The notes below the pieces were generated by a model. That model was not told the origin of the DNA. It ran no database searches and saw only the letters and a program-made list of their open reading frames with translations. A program made the translations under genes and the position numbers. DNA of 64,000 nt. Origin: Lycorma delicatula (Eukaryota; Arthropoda; Insecta; Hemiptera; Fulgoridae). Of this stretch, positions 23,889 to 33,022 are shown piece after piece (the first letter of the stretch is position 1; every line of letters begins with the position of its first letter). The stretch spans positions 197,668,034-197,732,033 of the forward strand of contig NC_134456.1 in NCBI RefSeq assembly GCF_047948215.1. Reading direction: 5' to 3'.

Positions 23889-24422
23889 TACTTAAAATCC
23901 TAGTAAAGGCAGTCACTTTTAAACAGATTTGAATACTAGATCATGGATACTGGTGTTCTTTGGTGGTTCTTCTTCTTTTTATTTTTCCTGTTTAGCCTCC
24001 GGTAACTACCATTTAGATAATTCTTCAGAGGATGATATATATGAGTGTAAATGAAGTGTAGTCTTGTACATTCTCAGTTCAATCATTCCTGAGATGTGTG
24101 ATTAATTGAAACCCAACCACTAAAGAACACCGGTATCCATGATCTAGTATTCAAATCCGTGTAAAAATAACTGGCTTTACTAGGACTTGAACACTGGAAC
24201 TCTTGACTTTCAAATCAGCTGATTTGGGAAGATGCGTTAACCACTAGACCAACCTGGTGGGTTTCTTTGGTGGTTGGGTTTCAATTAACCACACATCTCA
24301 GAAATGGTCGACCTGAGATTGTGCAAGACTACACTTCACTTGCACTCATACATATCAACCTCATTCATCCTCTGAAGTAATACATGATGGTGATTCCTGG
24401 AGTCTAAATAGGAAAAAAGAAG
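23889..24422 (+). mobile_element. Outer SINE copy (interrupted) in the BEL 5' LTR
   Basis: A plus-oriented, 5'-truncated SINE in two pieces, 23889-23969 and 24263-24422. It starts at TCCTAGTAAAGGCAG and ends in CTAAATAGG and an A-rich tail. Flanking near-direct repeats AAGTTAAGTTC (23878-23888) and AAGTTGAGTTC (24423-24433) look like its target duplication. The 3' LTR supplies the empty site. A second SINE interrupts it. Confidence 0.85.
23970..24262 (-). mobile_element. Full-length tRNA-derived SINE nested in another SINE
   Basis: 293 bp, minus orientation, flanked by a perfect 13-bp duplication TTCTTTGGTGGTT (23957-23969 and 24263-24275). On the minus strand the order is a tRNA-like head (ACCAGGTTGGTCTAGTGGTT, containing an A-box-like TGGTCTAGTGG), the internal palindrome around AATCAGCTGATT, and a B-box-like GTTCAAGTCC. 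The conserved body follows, ending GGAGGCTAAACAGG, then an A-rich tail with GAAG repeats. These Pol III promoter boxes mark it as a tRNA-derived SINE, which depends on a partner LINE for mobility. It is the best-preserved copy here. Confidence 0.9.
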
Positions 24423-24810
24423 AAGTTGAGTTCAACAGCTGTTATAATATATATTCTTTCTTTATAAATACTATTGTTATGTATTACATCATGTTTAAAG
24501 ATGTAAAACAAATTGAATTATTAAAAAGATGTTAAAAGTAAATGTATTTGAAGTGATTTCAATTCTGTTAAAAAATCTAACTTAAAACTGTGAATCTAAA
24601 TATAACACTATGTGCATAATAATAATTAACCTAAACAATATGAAAAAGTTACTAATACTTTAAATATCTTAAATAAAATGTATCTAAATATATTATAAAC
24701 TATACATAATAAAAATATAGTTAATCACAGTAACAAGGTAGTTATTTATTGAAAATATTATTGAACCAAGCGGAATATGCTTTGAATACTGGAAAGTGCA
24801 ATTAGGCACA

Positions 24811-25930
24811 TAATCAAACATTTTTGTTTTTTGTCCTCCATGCCATGGATATGTGAAGACTTAATTTATTGTGGCATTCTTCAGTTAAAGATCAACCAGA
24901 TTATGGCTTATAAATCTTTCAACATATCAATTTAGGACTCAATAAAGGAGTTCTACGGTTGCCTATTATCCAATGTAATACAGCCTACATCTTATTTCTT
25001 CATTATCAACAGAGAAAAATTAGACAAGAGAGGATCAATTGAATCCTCTATAACAAGAATTTGTACTTTTATAGAAAAATGTTTCTCAACTTGTTATTGT
25101 TATTTATCTTTTACGAATTAAATTGCCTTGCAGGGTTGCAAGGCAAATACGATGCCATTCAAACGCAACTTGAAATTGAAGATAATCTACAAAAACTTCA
25201 TTATTTACATACCTCCTTGAAGGATGAAGCAGCTGCTATCATTAAAAATTTACCAATTACGAATGAAAATTTTAAAATTGCACTAGATCTATTGAAAAGG
25301 TGTTTTGACAAATATTTAATTGCATCTCATAATGCAGATTGTATTTTAAAACTAAATTCCATTAAGGGAGAATATCTTTGGATAATTATCCAAATTTATC
25401 ATCAAAGTATCTTATGTCAATGCTCTTAAAGCAATGAATAACCCAATCAATACATATGAATTTATTGTTCCAGTTGTTAACATCAAAGTTAGATTAAGAT
25501 ACTTCCATATTATGGAGGAAGAAACTTTCAACTCAGATTTCCCACTTTCATAGATTTCATTGAATTTAGAATACAGATGCTTGAAAATATTAATGCAAAT
25601 AAGTTAAACCAGCAAGACAGCTCAAGATATATTTCCAAGGGACAACGATACAACGGAACTAAATCCTAAACATTTTAATATAAATGCTAATAAGCAGTAT
25701 AAGGCAAATAATTTTAGCTGTTATTCAAAATTTAATTATAAGCAATGTCTAATTTGTAATTCTAATCATTTACATTGCTGTAAGAAATTTTTAAGTTTTT
25801 CTGTTGAACAGAAGGAATCTCTGGAACATTGAAGCAATTGCTTCAATTGTTTAGTTAAACAACTGTTTAGTCATTCAGTTGACAAATGTTTTTCTAAACA
25901 TGTATGTGAGATTAGTTTCCAAAAACATAA
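24811..25930 (+). pseudogene. BEL/Pao gag remnant
   Basis: Starts with the family's typical EKLDKRGSIESSITRICTFIEK (near 25013-25078). It continues with LQKLHYLHTSLKDEAAAIIKNLPITNENF and LLKRCFDKYLIA (25185-25320), the conserved gag block of BEL elements. A zinc-knuckle region follows at 25745-25930 (CLICNSNHLHCCKKF, SNCFNCL, CFSKHVCEIS). Stops and shifts at about 25430 and 25830 break it. A 10-bp perfect hairpin (25123-25146) lies in the N-terminal part and shifts the frame. In an intact element the product packages the RNA. Confidence 0.85.
25123..25146. repeat. 10-bp perfect hairpin, 4-nt loop
   Basis: TTGCCTTGCA pairs with TGCAAGGCAA around gggt, inside the BEL gag. Confidence 0.88.
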
Positions 25931-26284
25931 CTCTTATTCATATAAATATTAATTCTAAAGACAATAAGTCTGAAAATAATAATCGTAAGTCATTTAAATT
26001 GCAGTCAAATAAAAACATAATTTTATCTACTGTATTATGTATTACCAATGATGTAGATAGTAATACTCATACATGCCAGCCAGAATTTTACAAGACTGGC
26101 AGTCGTAATGTTTTCATATCATTAATATTATCATTATATCATTCATTTCTAAGATATTTCTATCTTAGGAATAAATAATATTTTCTCATTCTGAATATAG
26201 TGTTGAATTGACACTGCATTCCTTTAATTTTACATTCAAATTGCAATGTGCTTTTTTAACAGAAATAACATATAGCCTACCGAC
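25931..26284 (+). other. BEL internal region, protease part expected, not recognisable
   Basis: The position between gag and RT is where the aspartic protease should lie. Translations contain fragments such as VLCITND, but no DSG/DTG motif that I can defend. Confidence 0.35.
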
Positions 26285-26595
26285 ATGTGAAATGTCAAAT
26301 GACTGTCTTCAGTCTGACTGGTTTGATCCAGCTCTCCAAGATTTCCTATCTAGTGCTAGTTGTTTCATTTCAGTATACCCCTACATCCTACATCCCTAAC
26401 AATTTGTTACATATTCCAAATGTTGCCTGCCTCAACAATTTTTTCCATCTACCTGTCCCTCCAAAATTAAAGCAACTATTACAGGATGTCTTAATATGTG
26501 GCCTATAAGTCTGTCTTTTCTTTTAACTATATTTTCCAAATGCTTCTTTCTTCATTGATTTGCTAATTGTGAATTTTAATATAACAAACAAATTA
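26285..26595 (-). mobile_element. RTE-like LINE C-terminal fragment
   Basis: The minus strand reads ERSIWK, then after a one-base shift IVKRKDRLIGHILRHP (near 26575-26500). This continues as ILEGQVDGKN, then a degraded GRPR region, and RKSWRAGSNQSD near 26320. It is the very common C-terminal RT tail (RLIGHILRHxxLxxxIIEGxVEGKRGRGRPR) of arthropod LINEs. Only about 300 bp remain. It sits inside the BEL element, upstream of the mariner insertion. Confidence 0.8.
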
Positions 26596-26880
26596 ATATA
26601 CAAACAAATTTTAATATAATGAACATGTGAATTTAATATAAGAAATAAAATTGACATCCTTATTGGAGCACAATTTTACTTGAATTTTATTTTAGCTAAC
26701 AAGATTTATTTGAAATTTTGGTTTCTCCAAGAAACTAAATAGAGATATACTCTCAGTGGTTGTTTTCCTATTAACTATTAAGAGCAATAATACCATTACA
26801 TCTTATTTTTCAAAAGAATTCTACAAATCTTTCAACTACACTTGAGAACTTATGGAAAATTGAAAAAATTAATATTTATA

Positions 26881-28223
26881 TGAGGTTTGTTCAAGAAATA
26901 CATAGGCTGTTTGAATTGCTCGGGTCCAGTTAAATCCATTTGGCATCACCATATTCATACATATCAGCTGATAACAATGCAGTTTTTAATTGCAATTATC
27001 ATTATTGGTTGCTTAGCTATGCAGTTGTTTGTGAAGTGTGTTTTTTTTGTTTGGCGGTTTTTAGAAGGAGTGACTTCAACGAGCAAAGAGTTGTTGTGAA
27101 ATTTTATATTAAACTCAGAAAATCTGCGAGTGAAACTTTTGATATGCTCAAGACGGCTTATGGCGACATTGCTATGAAGCGTGCAACATGTTTTAAGTGG
27201 CATGAACGTTTTAAAGATGGTTGTCAGTCAATTGAAGACGATGAGCATCCTGGTTGTACTTCCATGTCAACTGACAATTCACATGTAGACAAAATCAACA
27301 CGCTGGTTCAGGCAAATCGACATCTGACCATCAGAGAGCTTGCTGAAAAGTGTGGGATATCAGTTGGATCATGTTACGAGATTTTGACCAAAAAATTGAA
27401 GATGCACCGCGTTGCTGCAAAATTTGTTCCATGCCTGATGACGGACGATCAAAAAGCCCATCGTGTCCAGGCTTGTCAATAATTGTTTGAACGTTCAGAA
27501 GATAACGAAAAGTTCTTAGAACTGTTATGAGAATCATAACAGGTGATGTATCTTCGGTGTACAATTATGACATTAAAACAGAGGTTTAATTGTCCCAGAG
27601 GGTGGGTGAAACATCTCCCAGACCAAAAAAAGCTCACCAAGTTCGTTCCAATGTGAAGGTGATATTGACAGTTTTTTTGATACTCAGGGCATAGTCCACC
27701 ACATGTACCTACCCCAAGACTCCACAGTGAACCAGACTTACTACACTGATGTTCTCAAACATCTGTGGGATGCTATCCGGCAGAAAAGGCCAGAAATGTG
27801 GAAGAGTGGTGACTGGTTTTTTCATCACAACAACGTTCCAGTCCATTCAGCCCTCAGAACTCATGAGTTTTTGGCCAAACACTCAATCACTGTTCTTCCC
27901 CACCCACCCTACTCCTTGCTCCTGTGTCGCGCCACAGGAGCACGCAGGTCCTGACCTTGCTCCTTGTGACTTCTTCTTGTTCCCCAAACTCAAAAGACCT
28001 TTGAATGGAAGAAGATTCCTGAGATTGAGGCAAATGCAACGAAGGAACTGAAGAAAATCACAAAAGAAGTGTACCAGGACTGTTTCCAAAAGTGGAAACA
28101 CCGTTGGGATAAGTGTGTGCGTTGGGGAGGAGAGTACTTTGAAGGGGACCCAGACAAGTAACTTCTAAATAAAGTAAATTTTGTTTTATGACATTAGTCT
28201 ACATATTTATTGAACAGACCTCG
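26881..28223 (+). mobile_element. mariner-type DNA transposon inside BEL, inactive
   Basis: 1,343 bp between TA dinucleotides (26879-26880, 28224-28225). The terminal repeats begin TGAGGTTTGTTCAAGAAATA on the left and CGAGGTCTGTTCAATAAATA on the right. The transposase starts near 27050: FNEQRVVVKFYIKLRKSASETFDMLK (HTH, 27075-27150), CFKWHERFKDG, LTIRELAEKCGISVGSCYEILT, and AKFVPCLMTDDQK (27418-27455). After frameshifts come IVHHMYLPQDSTVNQTYY (27690-27745), FFHHNNVPVH (27818-27847, the second catalytic Asp replaced by Asn) and DLAPCDFFLFPKLK (near 27952-27993). A 34-bp hairpin-bearing insertion splits YS from PDLAPCD. The C-terminus ends near 28160. Multiple lesions make it inactive. Confidence 0.93.
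27917..27942. repeat. 10-bp perfect hairpin inserted in a transposase motif
   Basis: TGCTCCTGTG pairs with CACAGGAGCA around tcgcgc. It forms most of an insertion of about 34 bp that is absent from the family consensus. Confidence 0.88.
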
Positions 28224-28225
28224 TA

Positions 28226-28989
28226 TATTCCATTTATGAAAAACATTATCAACTCTTCTACTCAAAACAATCAAAGTAGATTTGTAGTGGCATTATCAGG
28301 TAAACCCAACAATATAAGCTAGGCGATTCTTTTATAAATGCAAAGAAACTATTTTTATTGTTGGAAAGAAGGCTAAACAATGATCACAATCTTAAACGTG
28401 ATTATTCCAGTTTCATACAAGAATATTTGGACTTGGGTCATATGTCATTACTTAACTCCGATTTTTTAATAGGCAAATCAAATGTGTGTTATTTACCCTA
28501 TCATCCAGTATTTAAATCTACTAGTCTAACAACCAAACTTTGTGTGGTTTTCGATGGTTCATCTAAAACCACTAACTGTTTATCTCTTAACGATATTTGT
28601 TAATGATACTTGTTGGACCACAAGTCCAACAAGAGTTAATAAGATTATGAATTCATAATTATTACCTCAGACATAAAAAAATATGTATTGACAGTACTAA
28701 TTAATCCGGTAATTCTAATTTACAATGGATTTGCTGGCATAATTCTCCAAAACAAGAGATAAAACATTACGCACTACAAACCGTAACTTATGGAACCTCT
28801 TGTGCATCATATTTAGCCATAAGATGTCTCATTCAAATATCAACTGAAAATAATTTTTCACAAGCTTTTCAGGCTATTAAAAATGATTTCTACATAGATG
28901 ATCTCATTACCGGATGAGATAACCTAAATGGTTTTTCATTTTACTCATACTATTCTAACAATTGCAGTATTTCTACGTCCAATCATAAT
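28226..28989 (+). pseudogene. BEL/Pao reverse transcriptase, first part
   Basis: Plus-strand frames give LLLERRLNNDHNLKRDYSSFIQEYLDLGHM (28355-28445), YLPYHPVFKSTSLTTKLCVVFDGSSKTTNCLSLNDI (28490-28600), SDIKKMY (28670-28690, motif A with its Asp), LQTVTYGTSCASYLAIRCLIQ (28776-28838) and AIKNDFYIDDLITG (28874-28915, the YxDD palm motif as YIDD). The order and spacing are those of Pao/BEL polymerases. The region between LSLND and SDIKKMY is shortened, and a 10-bp perfect hairpin (28609-28633) lies at that spot. The frame is broken several times. The R1 LINE interrupts it at 28990. Confidence 0.9.
28609..28633. repeat. 10-bp perfect hairpin, 5-nt loop
   Basis: CTTGTTGGAC pairs with GTCCAACAAG at the damaged point between two RT motifs of the BEL polymerase. 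Confidence 0.88.
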
Positions 28990-29004
28990 TCATCCATACC
29001 ATCT
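28990..29004. repeat. Target-site duplication of R1 LINE, copy 1
   Basis: TCATCCATACCATCT, identical to 33008-33022. Confidence 0.93.
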
Positions 29005-29933
29005 TTTCTCCTACCCCTCTGGGATGGATCCGCACTTAAGTAACTAAATATATGTTCCAGGGAGTTGCCTTTCTAACAAGCCTCCCCACCTACCGGTAGT
29101 GCGCCTGACATGGCAGGTCAGCCCGTCTTGCCTGAAACCTTCTATTATCTTCATGACCCGAACCCTTAGCAGAGGGAACCAGGTGCTGGTGTTCCTGGTA
29201 CCTCTGCCTCATGCCAGACCTTCCTTTTTTTTCTTCCACTGCTGTTGCACCCTCTCGTCTATTCCTCAGAAGGGGAGCCCAGCCCCGGGCATAGTTTCTT
29301 TCATACTGTCCGATAAAAATCTGTCTTCATGTATTAGTTGTCCCTATCTGTTGGTGTCTAGTATTTTTGTTCTTTAAGTGTAAGGACCTGGGTACAAAGC
29401 TCTCTACCTTCTGCCAGTTCCTCTATTCCCACACCATGCAAAAGATCATGTCCTCTGGGGTCTGGAGATGTATTTGCGCATCATGCCATGCATCCATCCA
29501 CTGCAGTGAATGTGTGTTTTCAGGGGAGTCCTTACTACCGCAATATATACAATTTGAGAACATTCTTTTTAAATCTGTGGAGTTACTTCCCAAATTGGCT
29601 AATGTAGTATGTTACCTCACAAACTATGTACTATGTCTATGTACTATGTCTTCTCTTCTCTGCAAACCCACATCTAGGCAGGTAATCAAGGTGTGTCCAC
29701 GTGCCCTTTGTAGAGAGGCTGACCAGACCTCTTGCTATTCTTTACATAAGAGCCTTCTTGCTGCTCCTCCCTCCATTCCTTCATGTAATCATTTGTAGTA
29801 TACCGCCTGTAGATAAATAGTATGCCCGCTATTAGCCCGACCGCTTCCTTTGAAATGGTTTGATAGCTGGACGTCACCCTTAAGGGTGCCCTCCTCTGTA
29901 GTGCCGCTAACTTCCTAACATTTCGTTGGACGT

Positions 29934-31000
29934 TTAGGGCTGGGGACCAGGCCAGCATCGCATAAACAGCCTTCTTTTGGACGCCCGAGGGCCGTGAGAC
30001 GTCTTCATTAGCCTACTCAAAGCGACCGTGACCCGATCAGCTGTAATGCAGACCTCTGTTAAGTGTATGTTGAACTTCCCGGACCGCTCACACCACACAC
30101 CTAAGTACTTAGCGTGTGGTGTCTCCATCACCCTCATGCCATCCACCATGATGTTAATTCGGCGTGGTCTCCATCGCTCAGCAATTGTTACTACGAATGT
30201 GTTACGTGTAGCCAGAACCAGTCCCCTTCTCCGGAACCAGTCGTTCACCCGTCGAATTTCCGAGTTGGCCGAATCCTCTACATCGTCCTCCATGCTGTCT
30301 GCAACCATCATTGCCAAGTCATCTGCTTAGGCTAATAACGTGACATCCGCTGGGAAGGCGAAGCGGAGAACCTCGTCAAAAACATCCCATAGTAGCCAGC
30401 TTACAGATTCTGGGGCACGACATTCCGCATATAACAACCCACATCACCTTCTGTGTAGACTACTAATTCTCTATCCCATAAAACGTTGAGTAGTATAGCT
30501 CTGAGTCTGTCATTGCCTCTCTGCCATAGCTCTTCCCCTATCACTTGCCATGGAATACTGCCGAACACATTCATTATGTCCAGTAGAACTAGTAGGGAGA
30601 TTTTCCTAGTCCTCCATGTGCCGGCCGTCTGTCAGCTATCCACCTTGTCATCTCACGGAGGGTATCCACTATCGATTTTGGCTTGGATATAAGTAACAAT
30701 GTTCCTTTCTTCCATCGCACTGGTACCCTGCCATTTTCTATTACTGAATTAAAGGCTTCCAATAAGATTGTGGGTTTTCCCCAGTTTCTGCACCAGTGTC
30801 CCAGGTACCCTGTGCGGCTCCGAGCTCTTCTTACGTTTAATACGTGCAAGGGATTGGCGTAGCTCACCTTCCGTAAGTTTACATTGCGCAAAAACCGGCC
30901 GTCGATATTTCATCTTCCTCTTCTCCAAATAATGCCCTAATAGCTCCCTCCGCCTGTGTCTCGATAAGAGGGGGAGTGGGGCACCAAATCTTTTTCATCA
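29934..31000 (-). pseudogene. R1-clade LINE ORF2: reverse transcriptase
   Basis: Two main open pieces remain, 30891-30589 (NPLHVLNVRRARSRTGYLG, then VPVRWKKGTLLLISKP) and 30317-29934 (AMMVADSMEDDVED, KYLGVWCERSGKFN). Between them LLVLLDIMNVFGSIPW can be read on the minus strand (near 30600-30550), which is RT motif A with its Asp. The palm motif is *ADD rather than YADD. Order and residues fit R1-clade RTs, which normally copy their RNA at a nicked target. The stop at the active site and several shifts rule out function. Confidence 0.88.
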
Positions 31001-31365
31001 GTATGTGGTACGCCAGCCCTTAAGGGTCATCATGCAGTTCTTGTATACACCTTCTCCATGCATCGCGTTTGGATTGTTTTATTTTGCCGCAGAGCATTTT
31101 TTTGACATTTCTATATTCTGCTTCGGCCATCTCCGCCTGTTCCGTCTAGTCTTTTGTAGCTTCCTTCTGGTAGACCTGACCACCCTACACAGGCCCCCCC
31201 AATCTCAGCCGTCCACCAATAAACTTTCCTCTGTCTAGGTCGGTGGGGAAAGTTTCACTCTTCAGCCATGACCTCGAACAGATCTCTCGGGAGTCCATCC
31301 TCCGTCTCCCTCATCCTGTCTGCCACTGCGTCCAGGAAAGCGGTTGTTTGTGCCTCTGTCGGGTT

Positions 31366-31770
31366 CTATATTTTATTTAGTGGTATCATCCAACGACCCT
31401 CCAGACATATCGCAAAGAGGATCGCCGAATGGTCGCTCAAGAACTCGTGATCTAGGACTTCCCATGTAAAACCACCACGCAGTAAGGTGTCAGTCACCGC
31501 GATCACATCTAAAACTGAGCCTGAGCCGCATCCAGAAAAGGTGTGGACGCCTGGAGTATTCAGTGTCACCAATCCACACGAACCCAGCAGCGTGGCCAGT
31601 CGGTACCCTCTACTCATTGATCGTACTCCGTATAGCTCAAAGCATTCGGCGTTGAAATCTCCTGCCATTATAATATGCCTATCTGTCGTTCGTAGTGCTT
31701 GTTCCAACTCCTTAAGGTACACATTAAATGTCTCTACATCACAGTTAGGAGAGACGTAGCTCACCAATTA
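31366..31770 (-). pseudogene. R1-clade LINE ORF2: APE-type endonuclease, N-terminally deleted
   Basis: 133 residues remain open. VSYVSPNCDVETFN is followed by IIMAGDFNAECFELYG (catalytic Asp and Asn intact), a VLDVIAVTD strand, and FLSDHSAILFAI with the final Asp-His pair. The N-terminal part that holds the first Asn and the catalytic Glu (QEPY-type motif) is absent, so the domain could not cut DNA. Confidence 0.88.
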
Positions 31771-31899
31771 AAGCAGCTTGTTAAAACTATTTTAATCAGG
31801 CCACTATTCTATGATACCGAAGTCACCGCAAAGCGATTTGAGAAATTCCTCACTGCAACATCACCTTTGACATCCACCAACCATCAGCCTGATTCATCA

Positions 31900-33000
31900 C
31901 CTTCTTGTTGGGTTAAACTAATAATCGTGGGTGGTCCTTCTCCTTCCGCAGTTGAGTTGCAGACACTTCATTCATATTGGATGTTTGGGCAGCCCCGGCC
32001 TCCGGTCCAGTGGTCTTACAAGTTAGACATAACGCCTTCCGAGTGCATCATCAGCTTGGTGGCCGTCCCCGCCACAGCCGAAGCAGAGGCCTCTTCGATC
32101 TGAGTCTTTACATCGGTTGGCAACGTGGCCAATTTCCCAACATCTAAAACATCTTTCATTTTTGGCTCGACCCAACACCCGGCAAGAGTACCACCCAAAC
32201 CATATTCGACCCAGCTCCAGCAGTCTCGTGGCACCCCCCGGCGGTAAAAGAACAGTCGCCCGTTGTTTCACCAAAAGAAGGTCGCATTGACACCATCATC
32301 CAAGGTCTGCATTACCACCGCTTCTACGTCCACTGCTATGACATCTACATCTAAATCCTTGATCAGGCAAGCCACCAGTCTTCAGCCAAACGGACGCTCA
32401 TTGACTGTGGGGTCCCCGCAGCCGTACAACGTCTTCACATCTGTTGTCCTTGTCGCGGACCCTGATTTCCAGGCTGTCCGTCCACCCATCCCTTTTTCTC
32501 CGAAAGAATGTCTTCTGCCAAGTTAGTGCCCAAACTGACTTTCTACGTTGGTCGATTGCAGCCTTTCTAGGACTTAATTTATCTGGCCCACCATCAAATC
32601 AGGGTCCTCATCCAGCAATGCCACAAAAACAGCACTACGATCAACATTTTCGTCCTCCAGATAGAACCTCTATCAATGCCTATACATTGTGCCCTCAGGG
32701 GCCTTCAAGCCGCCAGCCAGTCGTCTTTCTATTCCCGATGTAGCTTGTTGGATTACGTTTGTAAATACAGACTTTTCCCATCATTCTTTCTGGGCTAGAA
32801 ACACCATCATCCCTGGTGTTGCTGGGGGAGGGCCACTCTGGAGAGTGATACATTGATACAGCCCTTTCTTCCATGGCTGTCAGATGACCTGGCGCAAGTT
32901 GGCTTCATCACCTTCCTCCAGTACCTTTGATATCCTGCATATCTCTTATGTGCTCAAGGAGGTTTTGTCTTCCACCACCCTGGTACTTTTTCAGACTGTG
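31900..33000 (-). pseudogene. R1-clade LINE ORF1 remnant with CCHC knuckles
   Basis: The best part is 32274-32023: LPPGGATRLLELGRIWFGWYSCRV, then two zinc knuckles (CFRCWEIGHVANRC and CFGCGGDGHQADD, the last Cys replaced). This is the usual end of R1 gag-like proteins. Upstream to 33007 the minus-strand frame is broken and I could only recognise isolated pieces. Confidence 0.82.
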
Positions 33001-33007
33001 TCATCAG

Positions 33008-33022
33008 TCATCCATACCATCT
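33008..33022. repeat. Target-site duplication of R1 LINE, copy 2
   Basis: TCATCCATACCATCT, identical to 28990-29004. Confidence 0.93.

Larger units (their letters stand above)
23840..24810 (+). repeat. 5' LTR of BEL/Pao element, with SINE insertions
   Basis: 23840-23888 and 24423-24810 match the 3' LTR at 35020-35402 with substitutions and small indels (for example CTGTTATAATATATATT, and AATCACAGTAACAAGGTA). The block between is two SINEs. The LTR ends near AATTAGGCACA. The true left edge may lie a little further left, because similarity stops at a hairpin. The substitution level between the LTRs indicates an old insertion. Confidence 0.85.
29005..33007 (-). mobile_element. R1-clade LINE inserted in BEL, inactive
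   Basis: About 4.0 kb bounded by a perfect 15-bp duplication. The minus strand shows an ORF1 remnant with two CCHC knuckles (RCFRCWEIGHVANRC, GLCFGCGGDGH; 32170-32080) and an APE endonuclease (31767-31366; AGDFNAE, LSDHSAI). The RT (31000-29934) includes VRWKKGTLLLISKPK, VPQNL, and ADDLAMMV where the Tyr codon before ADD is the stop TAA (30327-30329). An R1-like C-terminal tail follows (RNVRKLAALQRRAPLRVTSSYQTIS; 29930-29850). The endonuclease lacks its N-terminal third, because sequence jumps from the gag tail near 31800 straight into VSYVSPNCD. The block is visibly more GC-rich than everything around it. 5' truncation of ORF1 is likely. Confidence 0.93.

Noticed and set aside
23970..24262. 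tRNA gene
   Set aside because: A and B boxes are present but no cloverleaf with a proper anticodon arm forms, and the unit is a dispersed repeat with a poly-A-like tail, so it is a SINE.
29005..33007. GC-rich block as a bacterial contaminant or host gene island
   Set aside because: It is an R1-clade LINE with target duplications, endonuclease and RT motifs, so composition reflects the element.
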